From Isoetes taiwanensis (lineage: Eukaryota > Streptophyta > Lycopodiopsida > Isoetales > Isoetaceae), in the NCBI GenBank assembly GCA_021234155.1, contig JAJEKV010000052.1, positions 9,627,284 to 9,691,283 of the forward strand: a DNA stretch of 64,000 nucleotides, read 5' to 3'. The notes under the pieces are model-generated. The model ran no database searches, had not been told where the DNA came from, and saw only the letters and a program-made list of their open reading frames with translations. Positions 23,231 to 35,417 of the stretch are shown one piece after another. How positions within the stretch are numbered: the stretch's first letter is position 1; each line of letters opens with the position of its first letter. A program made the translations under genes and the position numbers.

Positions 23231-24758
23231 TTTCTAGGGAATCCTTGCTTGAATATGTTACTAGTTTATATACTATTCCAGATGCTGCACAGATGCCAAA
23301 GTTAAATGGAAGTGCAATACCCCTTTTCGATAAAAGTGATGTGTACCGTTCCCTCAAAGAAATGAAAAATGGTAAGGCTCTGGATGCACATGGGCTTGGA
23401 GTAGAGATGTTAAAAAAATGGGGAGGCGATATGCTTCATAAAAGACTTGCTGATCTATGCAACCTTGCATTAGTTCAGATATCGTCTCTTAACGGTTTGC
23501 TGCAATGCTGGAAAAGAAGATTAGTTCTTGGTCTGATGAAACAAATATACATGCTTACGGTTAAGCAGGATTCTGGGCTAGGCATTATGCCGTAGATCAC
23601 CTGGTAACTCTTCGTGTATTGATGGAAGTGGCAAAAGGGGCAAGAAATGCTCGATATTTGGCATTTATTGACTTTACTAAAGCAATTGATCGTGTTGATA
23701 GAAGGAAGCTTGCCGACCGCCTTGAACATCTACAAGTTCCTCTAGAGCTTAGGCATGCAGTATCTTGTCTTTATAAACAGGTGCTCATTGAGCTATTATC
23801 TCCTTTTAAACGGCCAGAAAGATTGCAAAGCACCATTGGTGTTAAGCAAACATGCCCTTGCTCACCAACATTGTATTGTACATTGATGAACTAGAACCAT
23901 AACTAGCAATGCATGGAGGCTTTGGTGATGAAGTTTATGGATATGTTATCCAATTGATTTTGTATGCAGATGATATTGTGCTTATTGCACGTAGACCAGA
24001 GAATCTACAAAAACATCTTGATGCTCTCAGTGAATATTGTAGGCGAAGGGGGATGAGCGTAAACCTACTCAAGTCCAATATTATGATAATTGGCACTAGA
24101 ACTTACCCAGACTTTATGTTTGATGGTAAGCCTATTGAGCAAGTCAAAACACTATAAGTATCTTGGTATAGAGGTAGAAGATAATTATAACTAGAACATG
24201 GCCGCTAAAAAGAGAGCAATTGGAGGCTTTCGAGCTCTTTATGGGATGTTGAACACATGCTACCATAGCAATATAAAACATTGGAAATTAAAATATTTGC
24301 TCTACAATGTAAAGATGAAGACAGTGGTGTTGTATGGATGTCCCGCATGGGCTCCTGGCTTGGCACAAGATTTATGGCAGAAAATAGAACAAGTGCAGAA
24401 GAAATTCCTGATAGAGGAATTGGGGGGTCAAAATCCAAAGATCTATTGCATGATGTTGGCAGAAGTTGGTATGTTACCTTTTGAGGTGGAGGCATTATGG
24501 CTTACACTGGAATATGTAAATAGACTGAATTCTTTTCCAAATGATAGATTGCCATGTCGAGCGATGAATCAATCCAAGAATAGTGGGTGGTACAGGGACA
24601 TAGTTTTATGGGCTAAAGAATGGGGAGTTGAGGAATACGTATGGGAATGTCGATGGAGAACATGGAGCATAGGAACTTGGGCCGAAAAAAATAAAGACCA
24701 TCTCCTTATTATTATGGATAAGTCCATTTTAATAAATATTGCCCAAAAGTTCACTTAA
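23231..24758 (+). pseudogene. Decayed LINE reverse transcriptase (non-LTR retrotransposon)
   Basis: Fragments in shifting plus-strand frames, read in order, give the palm of a non-LTR reverse transcriptase. These are an N-terminal finger part (KSDVYRSLKEMKNGKALDA, about 23329), motif A (FIDFTKAIDRV, about 23665), a degenerate motif B (GVKQTCPCSPTL, about 23840), and motif C (LYADDIVLIA, about 23960). A thumb/C-terminal part with VLYGCPAWAPG and IEQVQKKFL follows (24198-24758). The catalytic YADD is intact, but frameshifts near 23570 and 24155 and stops near 23593 and 23892 prevent a full protein. No endonuclease domain remains, so the copy is 5' truncated. It belongs to the same family as the piece at 30047-30745. 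Confidence 0.82.
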
Positions 24759-27586
24759 AAACAATTAGGGGTCTTCAAAATTGTAAGCACTATAAAGGCG
24801 TCCCCTTGATCAGCCATATGAAACGTGAATATATCTGGAATATATCTGCCATGAGCATGGGCCTGACCTGTGGGCGTCAGCGTCAGCGTGAGCGTGGGCG
24901 TGAGGATGGTTGGTAAGGCATGGCCGTGGGAGATTACATGCTAATCTTTAGATACAACAAAAATTAAATATAAATAGATCATGTAGTAAATTTATGATTC
25001 ACTTTGTATTTATTATGGGCAAATGTGTAATGTCTTTTTTAACCTTTGAATGTAAAAATCTTGTATTTTAAGTTCTCTATACTAACTATATAACTGTTTC
25101 AGAGTCAATTGTAAGGCACAACACGTTGAAACCTCATACATTGTTGCAAAGATGGTTTTTTTAGGATGATATAAAATCAGGCATATTTACCCTTTATTCC
25201 AAGATCTGGACCGTAAATGGCGATCCTCGTTTGTGGGGTATGCATGTACAAGTTTTTATATACTGTATATTAAGGTTTGTAAAATACTATAAGGTTTGAG
25301 AGAATGTACTTAATGGTGTTAATTTTATACATATATTGTAAATATATTTTGGGGGCTCTCGCTGCCCTACGTAACCCCCCCGTGTGAATATGCACCCAAA
25401 CCAGAGGGGGTTTAAGGGGGATTTTAATTTAAATGTGTTAAATGCAATGGTTTGTGTTAATAATGTTAATGGTAGTTGTGTGTTAATTGTTATATTAAAA
25501 AAAATTTTGGGCCCTTCGGGCCCTAACTAAAACAAACATAGGCAAACTTCATGGGCCTAAACATTAATTACTAAAAAGCACAATAACATCAAGACAAACA
25601 AATTATTTCTATTGCAAACAACTATGAGTACATTTTGTGCAATCAATATTTAGCATTATATTCATTATATTCATTATCTATAATCTGAATATTGCAATAC
25701 AAGAATCATGTAAACTATTGTAAACTACACATTTCATGCATATGCTCCTGCATATGGTAGCATGTGCTAGTATCAATGCAAACTTTGTTTGCCCCCGTAA
25801 GCACATAATCTGTAAACATCCGGTGCAAGATCTCCAACAAATATGGAATGATTTGGACCGAATCACTGCACTTTGTCCTCTATGCCAAAATGTTGACCTA
25901 GACCTTAAGCATGGAACTTTCTTTTGCAAAGTCGTGCATTTTGTTTTGCGCATTGAAACTTAAGTGAATAATTTTGCTATATCTTTGAAAGAGAATATTG
26001 CTACTAAACACATTAAAAACTAGAGTATGCTAAGTATGAGAGCTTCCGTTAGATTTTAAATACTTTAAAGAGAGACCAGAATAGAACTAGTTGCAAGTGG
26101 TAGAAAGTCGGCCCGTAGGGCCATCGCCATAGCCAATAGAATAGCCATAGCCATGGCCACTACTTAGCCAAGAAGCTCGCCGTTCCATTCCACGACCTGC
26201 ATACATCGTCGCCATGGGGGTCGTGCCAAGCTCCTAACCTAGGCATGACTATCTCCGATTTTTTGTCGGACCGCTCTCTCTGTTCTTCGTAGCGACATGA
26301 AACGCCTCAAAAGCTTTGGGCGAAAATGCACCGAGAAAGATTTGCGTATCCTTGTCCGGGATATCACGAGGATCATATCGGCGATATTTTTACGTCAAAA
26401 AATCTGCCGTTAGTAGGGATGTGCTCAAAGTTTTGTCGTAGGAATGGGAGACTAATTTGGAGAAATCTCGATGTGGATTGGGGGTTTTAGGCACGGCATA
26501 ATTTTTCAATTGCTTTATGCTCAAGCGAGGGCAAGAGCTAGAGACTGGGCTAGCTAGTATATTACAAGGAATAGATATTACAACTCGGCTAGTCTTTTCT
26601 ACGCAGAGCGTATGCAAAGAATTAATGACTTGCAAGTGAAGGTGAATGAGGAAGAAGGAAATTTATCTCATCGGATGGAGAAGATCCAGGACTCAAGTAG
26701 TTAATGAGCCATTTCTTTCTCGCAAAAGCTTCATACACGAGTGTCAAGTATTCTAAGGATGCTAAAGATTAAAACAGGCTATTTTAAATAACCATGCCCT
26801 CTTCTTTCCTATTACGCCATGAATGCCGGTTATAAGGACAGTTATAAGGAAATCAAGAAAATGCACTGATTCAACCGCTTTGTATTTGCAAGTTCTATAA
26901 CCCGACGGGTAGTTGCCCTCTGGATCCGCTTTTACTGGCCGAAATGACACATGGTTCATAGAAAACAAAACCATTCTTGTCTTGTTTTCGTATTTTGGAG
27001 ACAAGATAAAGCCGACACATTCAAATCTTTGTGTCTATAATTCCTTCAAAGAAAACATCAAAGCCCGCAAGAATCCAAAAATCCCTTTGCATTGGAGTAA
27101 CTCGCCCTTGTGTCCTCTCTGAAAAACAGATTTGAACGGAGGCCTTTTACGCATCGAACTATGGCAAAGCATGGCAAGAACAGTCCGCGGCTTGTGCCCG
27201 CCCTTGACCTTGAGAGATGAGCAACCGGCATTACCAATCGAACCACGAGGTGAGGAATAGAGATCTAAGGCAAATCAATCGAGAGGTAAGCCAACAAAAA
27301 CAAAGATTCCTTTATGCATGATGCTTCCGAAATCTGCTCCCCGTTGTCTTGGGGGGCATTTCCTGCGCTTTGCAACTCCGAGGGAAGATCGGGAAGATAG
27401 CAAACCGAAAAGATAGAAGCGGGGAAGGAAGCGGAGATCATGATTGAATATAGAAGCGGCTGGAAGAAACACATTGCCCTGAGAGGCTTGCATGTTCAGC
27501 CCCTAAAATAAAAAGAGGGCTTTTGTTGTGAGCCCTTGGATGTTGGACCATTGAAAAAAAAAAGCTAAATCAACGACTAAGAAATG
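24759..27586. other. Noncoding, LINE tail and unassigned sequence
   Basis: Directly after the LINE coding part comes a short GCGTCA/GCGTGA repeat (about 24870-24900), then AT-rich sequence. A GGGCCCTTCGGGCCC mini-hairpin lies near 25510. Short frames at 25678-25963 and 26390-27493 show no family motif. Confidence 0.35.
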
Positions 27587-28500
27587 GTGCACTCTAGATG
27601 TACGCATTAGTACATCCATTCGAATACGCCATGAAATCTTAGGAAAACCTTTGTGAAAAGCGTACAAAAACACAAAAGAAACCCCCTGTTATTATGCTAC
27701 ATATTTGAAACTCAAGGAGATGATTTATTATCTTTGTTGCCAAATTGAAAGCTTGAATATCTGAGATGAATTAGGGAATGGCCTGCAAAAAACTAAAAGT
27801 TGAGCCATAAATCCACCACTCAAACTTGTTCATTTGCAAATATCTTCTTTTAGACATTTGGCTCGAAGTGTCCGCTTGAAATTTTGGATTGAATTACTGA
27901 ACTGCACTTAGACATTCATCTATTAGAAAAGAAAATCAGATAATGTTTGCAAGCTATAGAACAATAATATAAGAGTGTTGAAGACTTTTTTAGCTTGTTT
28001 TCAAGGCCTTGGTAAAATCAATCGAAATCAATAGCAAAAATAATCATTCTTATCTTGCATCAAGCTCAACGTGAGTATTTAAAATTGAAACTAGTGTTGC
28101 TTCTGTAAATCATGGAGCTGCTCATAACCTAGTCAGATGACCTTTTCGCATCCTTGATATAAGCAATCAATGTATGAAGACTTATGGATTGAAACCTGAG
28201 AGCATGAAAATGAGTCTGCCTTTATATCATGGAATTCTATATCTCTAAAAAATGAGAGCATGCATCCGGGTTGCTTCCACACAAAATTAGAAGGTACCTT
28301 ATAATGGCTTCTAGAAGCACCTAGGACTGTGAAAAGACAGCCTGGAAGGGACTTTTGAACACAATTCCTTCTGAAGCTGCAAATATATAGCACAATAATA
28401 GGAGGTTGTTTTTGTATTTTTGTACGCTTTTCAATATGGTTTTTCTATGATTTCATCGCATATGCGAGTGGATGTACTAATGCGTACATCTAGAGTGCGC
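27587..28500. mobile_element. 914-bp element with 121-bp terminal inverted repeats
   Basis: 27587-27707 and 28380-28500 are reverse complements over 121 bp with about 85% match by eye. The outer 31 bp (starting GTGCACTCTAGATGTACGCA on the left) differ at one base. The roughly 670-bp interior has no transposase. Such long inverted ends are typical of Mutator-like non-autonomous elements. No target duplication is obvious in the flanks, so the superfamily is uncertain. Confidence 0.72.
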
Positions 28501-28664
28501 ATACGCTTACACTAATTTTGTTGACCTTTCCCAATGGTTTAAGCCCCCTTTATTGCGGCATGCAAGACCTCGAGAATACTACTTCTCCTTCCTATATAAA
28601 GCAGTATCCAATTTTTGTTCGCACCTATTTTGTTCCTTCAAAATTACCACAGCATGACACATAT

Positions 28665-28968
28665 GTGGACTCATTTATTGTGGGCATTTATGGCGGACAA
28701 TCATGACACCTATATAATCATTTTTTTTGTTCTCACACGACGAGACACGTATACATGCTTATTTATTAGGGAGGATTGTGTGACGTCGACATCTCATTTA
28801 TTACAGAAGATTGTGGACTCATTTATTGCGGCCATTTATGGCGGACAATCATGACACCTATATAATCATTTTTCTGTTCTCACACATTACTTGGACGAGA
28901 CAGGTATACATGGTTATTTATTAGGGAGGATTGCGTGACGTCGACATCTCATTTATTACAGAAGATTT
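28665..28968 (+). repeat. 148-bp tandem duplication
   Basis: Copy 1 is 28665-28812 and copy 2 is 28813-28968. Each carries 'catttatggcggacaatc', a 'gaggattg.gtgacgtcgac' segment and 'catctcatttattacag'. The sequence TGACGTCGAC contains a bZIP-type TGACGTC core and recurs a third time just after the array. Confidence 0.8.
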
Positions 28969-30046
28969 TGTGACGTCGACCTTAAACAATGGCTAAGGTA
29001 GTCCACTCCATCCGCCCCTCTTGTGCACACTTTGCAGATAAGCTGAATCATGCTATGGCGAGGTTGTAGTCTTCTGGAGACGTAATCTTATGGAGTCACC
29101 CTATGAGACTACTCCAGGTTACATCTCCCCGATCTGATGAGGCAGGAAAGGGATGACTCCCCTCCAGAATCGCAATGGATCCATGGTGCTAAAGGATATG
29201 TGCCACCTGGGTGCACACACATCCGTACCTGACTTACCCCTTTAAATATATACCGAGTTCATGACGTCCTTATAGGCACATATCATGTGACCCAGGGGGT
29301 GTCAGACTCATACCTGGCCCACACTCAGTGACCGACTATAAGCCTAGCACACTGTAGGAGCCCCAGTAGCCAGGCTCAGCAAGGCTCTGCCCCCACTTCA
29401 GCAGTTGTGACCGTTATTTGGTATTGAACCACATCATAGCATCTACAGCCCGGTGAGCTCTTGTGCACAGGCCGCATCTAATGGGATTTAAGGGGTTCTA
29501 GCTAGGAGCATATCTAATCCCAGATGGCCTTTAGGTCTCTACCCCATTTTTTCCCATATAACACAGGATGAACAAAAAGAGAGCATTCATATCTGATAGA
29601 TCCATTATAATCTCATCTAGAATATAGAATAGAGAGACTAATCGTCCATCTAACAAGCAAGGGTTAGTTCCTAACTAGAATCTCAAGCTAACTATGCCTA
29701 CTAACCAGTATCTGAGCTAGATCTCCCATCTCTCAGTTCTCCATGCCCTGCTGGTGGAATAAGCTCCTCCTCCTTCTCCAATTGCTCCCAAATCGAATCG
29801 GGGCAAAATGGGGTAGAAGAAGCCCCAGTTTGGATGACCCAAAGTTAGCAAGTCTGCCTTGCCCAATCGATTTGAGCCAGGTGGCAATTCTAAATTAGTT
29901 ATCATTAACTAATTTAGTATTTTAGCCTTTTTAATATTAGGCAAATACGAGTTAGGGTTTAGGGTTAGGTTTCCACCTTATTATTTAATGAGTTAACATA
30001 GCTAACCTTAGCTTATGAATAATTAACGCACCATTAATTATTCCTA
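28969..30046. other. Noncoding, with short telomere-like run
   Basis: No gene recognised. At about 29950-29970 the plus strand reads GTTAGGGTTTAGGGTTAGG, two to three plant telomere-type units, as in a telo-box or a small interstitial telomeric tract. The sequence at 29040-29560 has a higher GC content and may be an LTR or other repeat, but no ends were found. Confidence 0.35.
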
Positions 30047-30745
30047 GTGTCATGTCAGGTATTTATACCTAAAAAGGCATATAAATACGTGGAACGTCAC
30101 ATCGACGCCCTGGACACATTATGCCAGGCAACTGACATGCGCGTCAATATGGCCAAGACTCAGGTGATTCTCATATGCACTGGGATGCATCAATCCATCT
30201 ACGAGCGACAGCGGGCTGGAAGGCGCTTTATGCAATGCAGAACAACAGCTAGAGAATGGAGTTGTATGATTGGGGCCATCAATCGCACCTGTTCAGGGTA
30301 TTGGTGGAGCCTGTCCTTTTGTACGGGGTTGAGGTCTGGGGCTCCGCGATCTCCAGGGCTACCTAGAATGACTTGGAGCAAGTGCAAAAAGCCTTTTTGG
30401 CTTGAACATTGGGGGTGAAGTCCACGATCCCCTACCAAATCCTGTTGCATGAGACAGGATTCTTGCCCCTTCAGAGTGCGTCTCTTGATCATCATATTGT
30501 CTACTTTCAGAAGGTGGTCAATAGGGGCAATGCTTATCTCCCTAGACTGGCTTATACCGTGACAATAGGGCCGCAATGCCTCAAGGCTTGCTGGAAGGAA
30601 AAGCGAGCCTAATGGCTCGCCAGATGGAATGTGCAGGAGCACACGTGCATAGAGGTGCAAACAGAGGCAGATCGCCATAGCTTGAGGCAATACCTAGACA
30701 TTTGCTTCCTCAATAAGCTCAGAGGACGTAAGAAATAGGCATATC
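30047..30745 (+). pseudogene. Second LINE reverse-transcriptase fragment, same family
   Basis: Plus-strand frames encode the region after the YADD motif: RHIDALDTLCQATDMRVNMA (about 30091) corresponds to KHLDALSEYCRRRGMSVNL of the copy at 23.2-24.8 kb. Later, SKCKKPFWLEHWG and IPYQILLHETGFLPLQSASL correspond to its EQVQKKFL and YCMMLAEVGMLPFEVEAL. The YADD itself is missing, so this copy starts inside the enzyme. A frame change near 30410 and stops near 30610 and 30736 break it. Confidence 0.7.
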
Positions 30746-30850
30746 GCCCTAGCCAAGCTCTGTGGCGCCACGACGACGCCATAGCTGAAGCTCCGCTGGA
30801 AGAGAGAGAGAGAATGAATGAACAGTAGCAGAAAGTGGCCCACCCGTATT
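30746..30850. other. Spacer with GA microsatellite
   Basis: Contains a short AGAGAGAGAGAG run near 30801. Nothing else recognised. Confidence 0.4.
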
Positions 30851-30974
30851 TTCACGTTACATCAATGTCCACGTGTCGGGGATTTCGGCCAGAAAATTGG
30901 CTTCTGCGCATCCGCACGTCGGCCAATTTTCTAGGCCGGAATCCCCTCCACGCGGACATTCCTGTATACGTGAA
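30851..30974. repeat. Foldback with arms of about 51-54 bp
   Basis: The left arm 30851-30901 pairs with the right arm 30921-30974. For example, GGCCAGAAAATTGGC faces GGCCAATTTTCTAGGCC, and AATGTCCACGTG faces CGCGGACATT. The loop is only about 20 nt. The left arm contains a CACGTG G-box. It may be a small foldback element or a hairpin transcript. It lies in the region upstream of the PPR gene, about 1.1 kb from its likely start. Confidence 0.65.
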
Positions 30975-32040
30975 GTTTGCTTAAGATAAATTCTGGCAGA
31001 GCATTTCTGCGACTATGGCATCCCAAACTCCGGCGATGGCGCCCAAACTCCTGCGATGGCGTTCCAAACTCCGGCTTATGTCTACTGTTGTTTTGTATTT
31101 CTATTTTTGTCTAAGCTCCTTGATCTTTGCAGAAAATAACGAGTTATTGATGTAGGCTTCCTGTATCTATAGTTCCTTATATTTATTTTCTTGTCAGGTT
31201 CTTGTTGAATCTGACGCACAGCAGCAGCTGGTGGGTAACTTGGCTTTTGGCGCTGAGAAGGGACGTGCAATCACTGGCAGATGCTGGGGCTTCTAGTGCA
31301 AGTAGTTCAGGAATCCAGTTTGTGGATAGACTGAGTTGTTTGCGGACAAGCTCTCGAGTTGAAAAATGGAGATGAAGGGGCTATTATGCTGCCTTTTTGG
31401 TGTTTCTTTTCTTGCTCTATCTGCATTTATGTGCTTTGTCGTTGATCTGTTGAAGCTTTTGGAGATCTTGCTTTGGTCGCAAATCCTTGTCTTGCAGATC
31501 TTGGTCGCAGATCCTTTTCTTGCAGATCTTGTTTTGACAGCAGATCTTGTATTTGCTTGTGTAGAGGCCTTTCCAAAGCCGATTTGTGCAATTATACAGT
31601 TTAAAAACAACAACAACCATTTTTTCTTTGGCAAGGCATAAAGGAATTACTCTGTTTAAATCTTTTTTGAAAGGAATCCGTTGCTGGAGCTTTGGTCTCA
31701 CCGAGGTTCAATTCCTTGGCCAGTAAATTAGAAAAAGGATTAGAATGCAAGTAAAAATTCCAGAATGCACGTAAGAGCTCAGAATGCAAGCACAATTCAC
31801 ATAATGCAAGTAAAGTATAGAATGCTAGTAAAAAATCTAGAATGCAACCACGTGACATTCTGGAAAGAATACATGCCATGTGGCAGCATGCTATTGGCCT
31901 GAAAATAGCTATACTGAAAAAGTGACCTCCGCAATTAAAACCGAGGCCCCGCTTCCGTCGATTCCTCAAAAATTGAAGAAAAGAGGCAATGGAGCCTACT
32001 AGAGCCCGAGATCTGATGTGAGGGCTTAAGCAAGTTCATC
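30975..32040. other. Upstream region of the PPR gene, short repeats
   Basis: Three 21-bp repeats of an ATGGCxxCCAAACTCC type word lie at about 31014-31078; the plus frame from 31016 gives a 46-codon ORF with no known family. At 31440-31560 'cttgcagatctt' recurs. At about 31735-31860 an AGAATGCAAGTAA word recurs six times. A 91-codon hydrophobic frame (31366-31641) is largely translation of the repeat and is not supported as a gene. Confidence 0.4.
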
Positions 32041-35000
32041 ATGCTTCGCCGGGCACTTGCAGTTCGTAGATATCAGGCACATGCCTGCCCGGCTGTTCCT
32101 CGTTTTGAACTTTGGGCTGCACGCGATCAATCTGTCGAAGTTCATGGCCAGAATGCTACCGATTTGTCCAGGTATTAATGATATCGATTTTACATATTCT
32201 TTCAGTTGCTTGGGGCTAGTTCTCATATTTTTCCGAATTCAAATGCCAGGGGCTGGTTGGTTGAGGCAGTCAAATCCGCAGAAGTCATGCAGCAACAGGG
32301 CATGCCTGTATCAAGAGACCTTCTTTACCGCTTGGTGCATCAATGCACAAATTCACAAGAGGTGGACCTGGGTCGAAGGGTGCAATCCCTAATGATGCAA
32401 AATGGTTTAGATTCAATTTCTGTCTTGGCCCATTATCTCATTCGGAATTTTGCTTCCTCTGGTAGTCTGGTTGAGGCATTCCAAGCATTTGCCAGAGTGG
32501 AGAAACCAAGCGGATATACATGGAGTGCAATTCTAGGAGCTCCTAAGGTTGGACAAAATCAAATAGCTCTTCAACTGTATGATACAATGCAGCATGAGTC
32601 TACCAAGGCAGACACGTTTACATATTCAAGCATATTGAAAGCCTGCAATAGTAATGACACTATAGAGCAGGGTAAGTGCATTCATGAGCAAGTCATTGAG
32701 AGTGGACTACAATCTGACATTGTTGTTGGTAGCAAACTCATTGACATGTATGCCAAATGTGGGGACTTACAGGAAGCACGAAGAATGTTAAACGAGTTGC
32801 CGATTCGAGATGTAATATCTTGGAGTGCACTTATTGCGGGATATGCACAGCATGGACAAGGAAACCTTGCCCTAGAAAGCTTTCAGAACATGCAGCAAGA
32901 GGGAATAATGCCCAATAAGATCACATTTACCAGCATCTTAAAAGCATGTGGTACCATAGGTGCCATAGAGCATGGAAAACAAATCCACCAGCAGATCATT
33001 GAAAGTGGTCTTCAGTCTGATGTTATTGTGGGGGCCGCTCTTGTTGATATGTATGCTAAATGTGGGGAATTGAAAGTGGCACATAAAGTTTTTCACGATT
33101 TGTCAAAGCAGGATGTCGTTTCATTCGGTGCAATGATTGCTGGATATGCTCAATGTGGCGAAAGCCTTCTTGCTAAAGAATGCTTCGAGAAAATGCAGGA
33201 TAAGGGGATAAAGCCAAATGTGGTGATATGGAGTGCAATTATCGCAGGATATGTGGATCATGGTGAGAACCATCATGCGCTCGAGTGTTTTAAGGTTATG
33301 CAAAATGAAGGGATCAAAGCAGATAGTTTTACATTTTCCAACATCTTGAAGGCATGCAGTGGCTTGGGTGACATAGAGTTGGGAAGATGTATGCATAAGC
33401 TAGTAAATGAGAACGGGCTTCGCTCTGATACTGTTGTCGGCAGTTCCCTTGTTGATATGTATGTTAAATGTGGAAGTTTGGAGGAAGCGAAAAACGTTTT
33501 CGATGGTTTATCAAGTCGAAATGTCGTGACATGGGCTTCAATGATTGCAGGTTATGTTCAGCATGAAAGATGGCTCCTTGCTTTGGAATGCTTTAGAAAC
33601 ATGCAGAATGAGGGCATAAAGTCTAGCAAAGTTACATTTCTAAGCGCCCTCAAGGCATGTGGCAACATGGGTGCCATGGAGCAGGGAGCGCAGATCCATC
33701 AGCAAATAAATGAAAGTAAACTTGAGACAGATTTGCATGTGGGAAGTGCTCTTCTTGAGATGTATGTAAAGTGGGGAATGATGGAAGAGGCTCGAGTTAT
33801 TTTTGAAAATTTACCACACAGAGATACACTGCCATGGGGTTTAATGATAGCGGGATATGCTCACTATGGCAGGGGCATATGTGTATTAGATTGTTTTGAA
33901 CGCATGCAGCAGGAAGGCCAAATACCAAATACAATTACATGGGGGAATATCTTGAAAGCATGTGGCAGCATGAGTGCTTTAGAGCAAGGCAGGCGCATAC
34001 ATGAACACATCATTGACAATGAGCTTCAAATTGATACTATTATTGGAACCAATCTTGTTGATATGTATTGTAAATGTGGCAACTTGGATGAAGCACAACA
34101 AATTTTTGAAGCATTGTCAGAACGGGATGCAGTTGCATGGGGTACATTAATTACGGGACATCTGCATCATGGTAATGATCTCCTAGTTATAGAATGCTAC
34201 AGTAGAATGCAATCTGAAGGCATAATACCAGACAATTTTACATTTTCGGACATTTTGAAAGCATGTGTTAATATTGGTGCCATAGAGCAGGGCAGATGCA
34301 TCCATGCGCATGTCATGGATTGTGGGTTCCAAGACGATGCTGTCATTGGTAATATGCTCGTTCATATGTATGCCAAATGTGGTATTTTGGAGGAGGCACA
34401 TAGAATCTTAAACAGATTAGCAAATCCAGATACAATGACATGGGGTGCAATGATATCAGGGTATGCTCAATCTGGAAACGTTTTGATGGCTGTGCAATGT
34501 CTTGGAGATATGCAAAATGAAGGTGTCAAACCAAGTGAAGTGACATTCCTTACTGTCCTTGCTGCATGCAGCCATGCAGGCTTAGTGGATGAAGGACGAA
34601 GACACTTCATATCTATGAGAGAGAACCATGGCATCATACCGGATACTCGTCACTACAGTTGTATGATTGACATTCTCAGTCGATCAGGATATTTGCTTGA
34701 AGCAGCGAGTTTACTCCGATGTATGAAACCAGAGATTATTTGCTGGAGATCTTTGCTTACAGCCTGTAGAACATATGGAAATGTGAAGCTAGGACAAGAG
34801 TGCTTTGATCAAGTTATTGAACTGGATTTACACGATGCAAGTGGCTATGTTCTTATGTCAGGCATTTACTCTGATGCTGGTATGATAAAAGATGCCGAGA
34901 AAATTGAAGAACTAAGGTTTCATGCACATGCTTGGAAGAAACCTGCCAAGGCATGGATAGAGGTTAATAATAAGGTGCATGAGTTTATTGTTGGTGATAA

Positions 35001-35349
35001 AAGTCACCCTGAGAGTGATAAAATATCTAACATGCTGAAAATGTTAAGTAATAAAATAAAAGAGGCTGGTTATACACCAAAGCTTAACATGGTATTGCAG
35101 CAAATGACAGATGAAGAAAAAGAAGATGCTTTGTGTGGACACTGCGAGAAGTTAGCTGTAGCTTATGGGCTTGTCAGTACGCCTCCAGGTACTCTTATAC
35201 GAGCCACGAAAAATCTTCGAGTGTGTATGGATTGTCATAATGCAACAAAGATCATATCGAAGATTGAAGGGAGGGATATTATTATCAGAGATGCATATCG
35301 CATTCACCACTTTAGTGATGGCTCTTGCTCTTGTGGAGATTTATTTTGA
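32041..35349 (+). CDS. DYW-class pentatricopeptide repeat protein (organelle RNA editing factor)
   Basis: A single frame from 32206 to the TGA at 35347 encodes about two dozen PPR motifs in PLS order (recurring W-x-A-M/L-I-A-G-Y, ILKACGxxGxxExGxxIH, LVDMYxKCG every ~101 residues). An E/E+ region and a DYW deaminase domain follow. The zinc and catalytic signatures are kept: HCE (HxE) at about residue 977, CMDCH, and HHFSDGSCSCG near the end. The PG box SHPES is present. The last residues are DLF instead of DYW. Such proteins bind organelle transcripts and convert C to U. The first in-frame ATG of the uninterrupted frame is 32287 (1,020 codons). An upstream in-frame ATG at 32041 starts an Arg-rich stretch (MLRRALAVRRYQ) that looks like a targeting peptide, but TAA at 32176 separates it. 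A short intron ending at the TTTCAG at 32205 would join them. Confidence 0.9.
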
Positions 35350-35417
35350 CAGTGAGTGTAGTTTGGTCATGATGTGGATCTTAAACTGCTCTGAATTCAA
35401 GTTGGGTGAAGCATCGT
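35350..35417 (+). other. Start of the PPR 3' region
   Basis: Short sequence directly after the stop codon, leading into the tandem duplication. No polyadenylation signal could be assigned. Confidence 0.3.

Noticed and set aside
31366-31641. 91-codon hydrophobic frame that looks like a secreted or membrane protein
   Set aside because: Largely built from repeats of 'cttgcagatctt'; the opposite strand is equally open.
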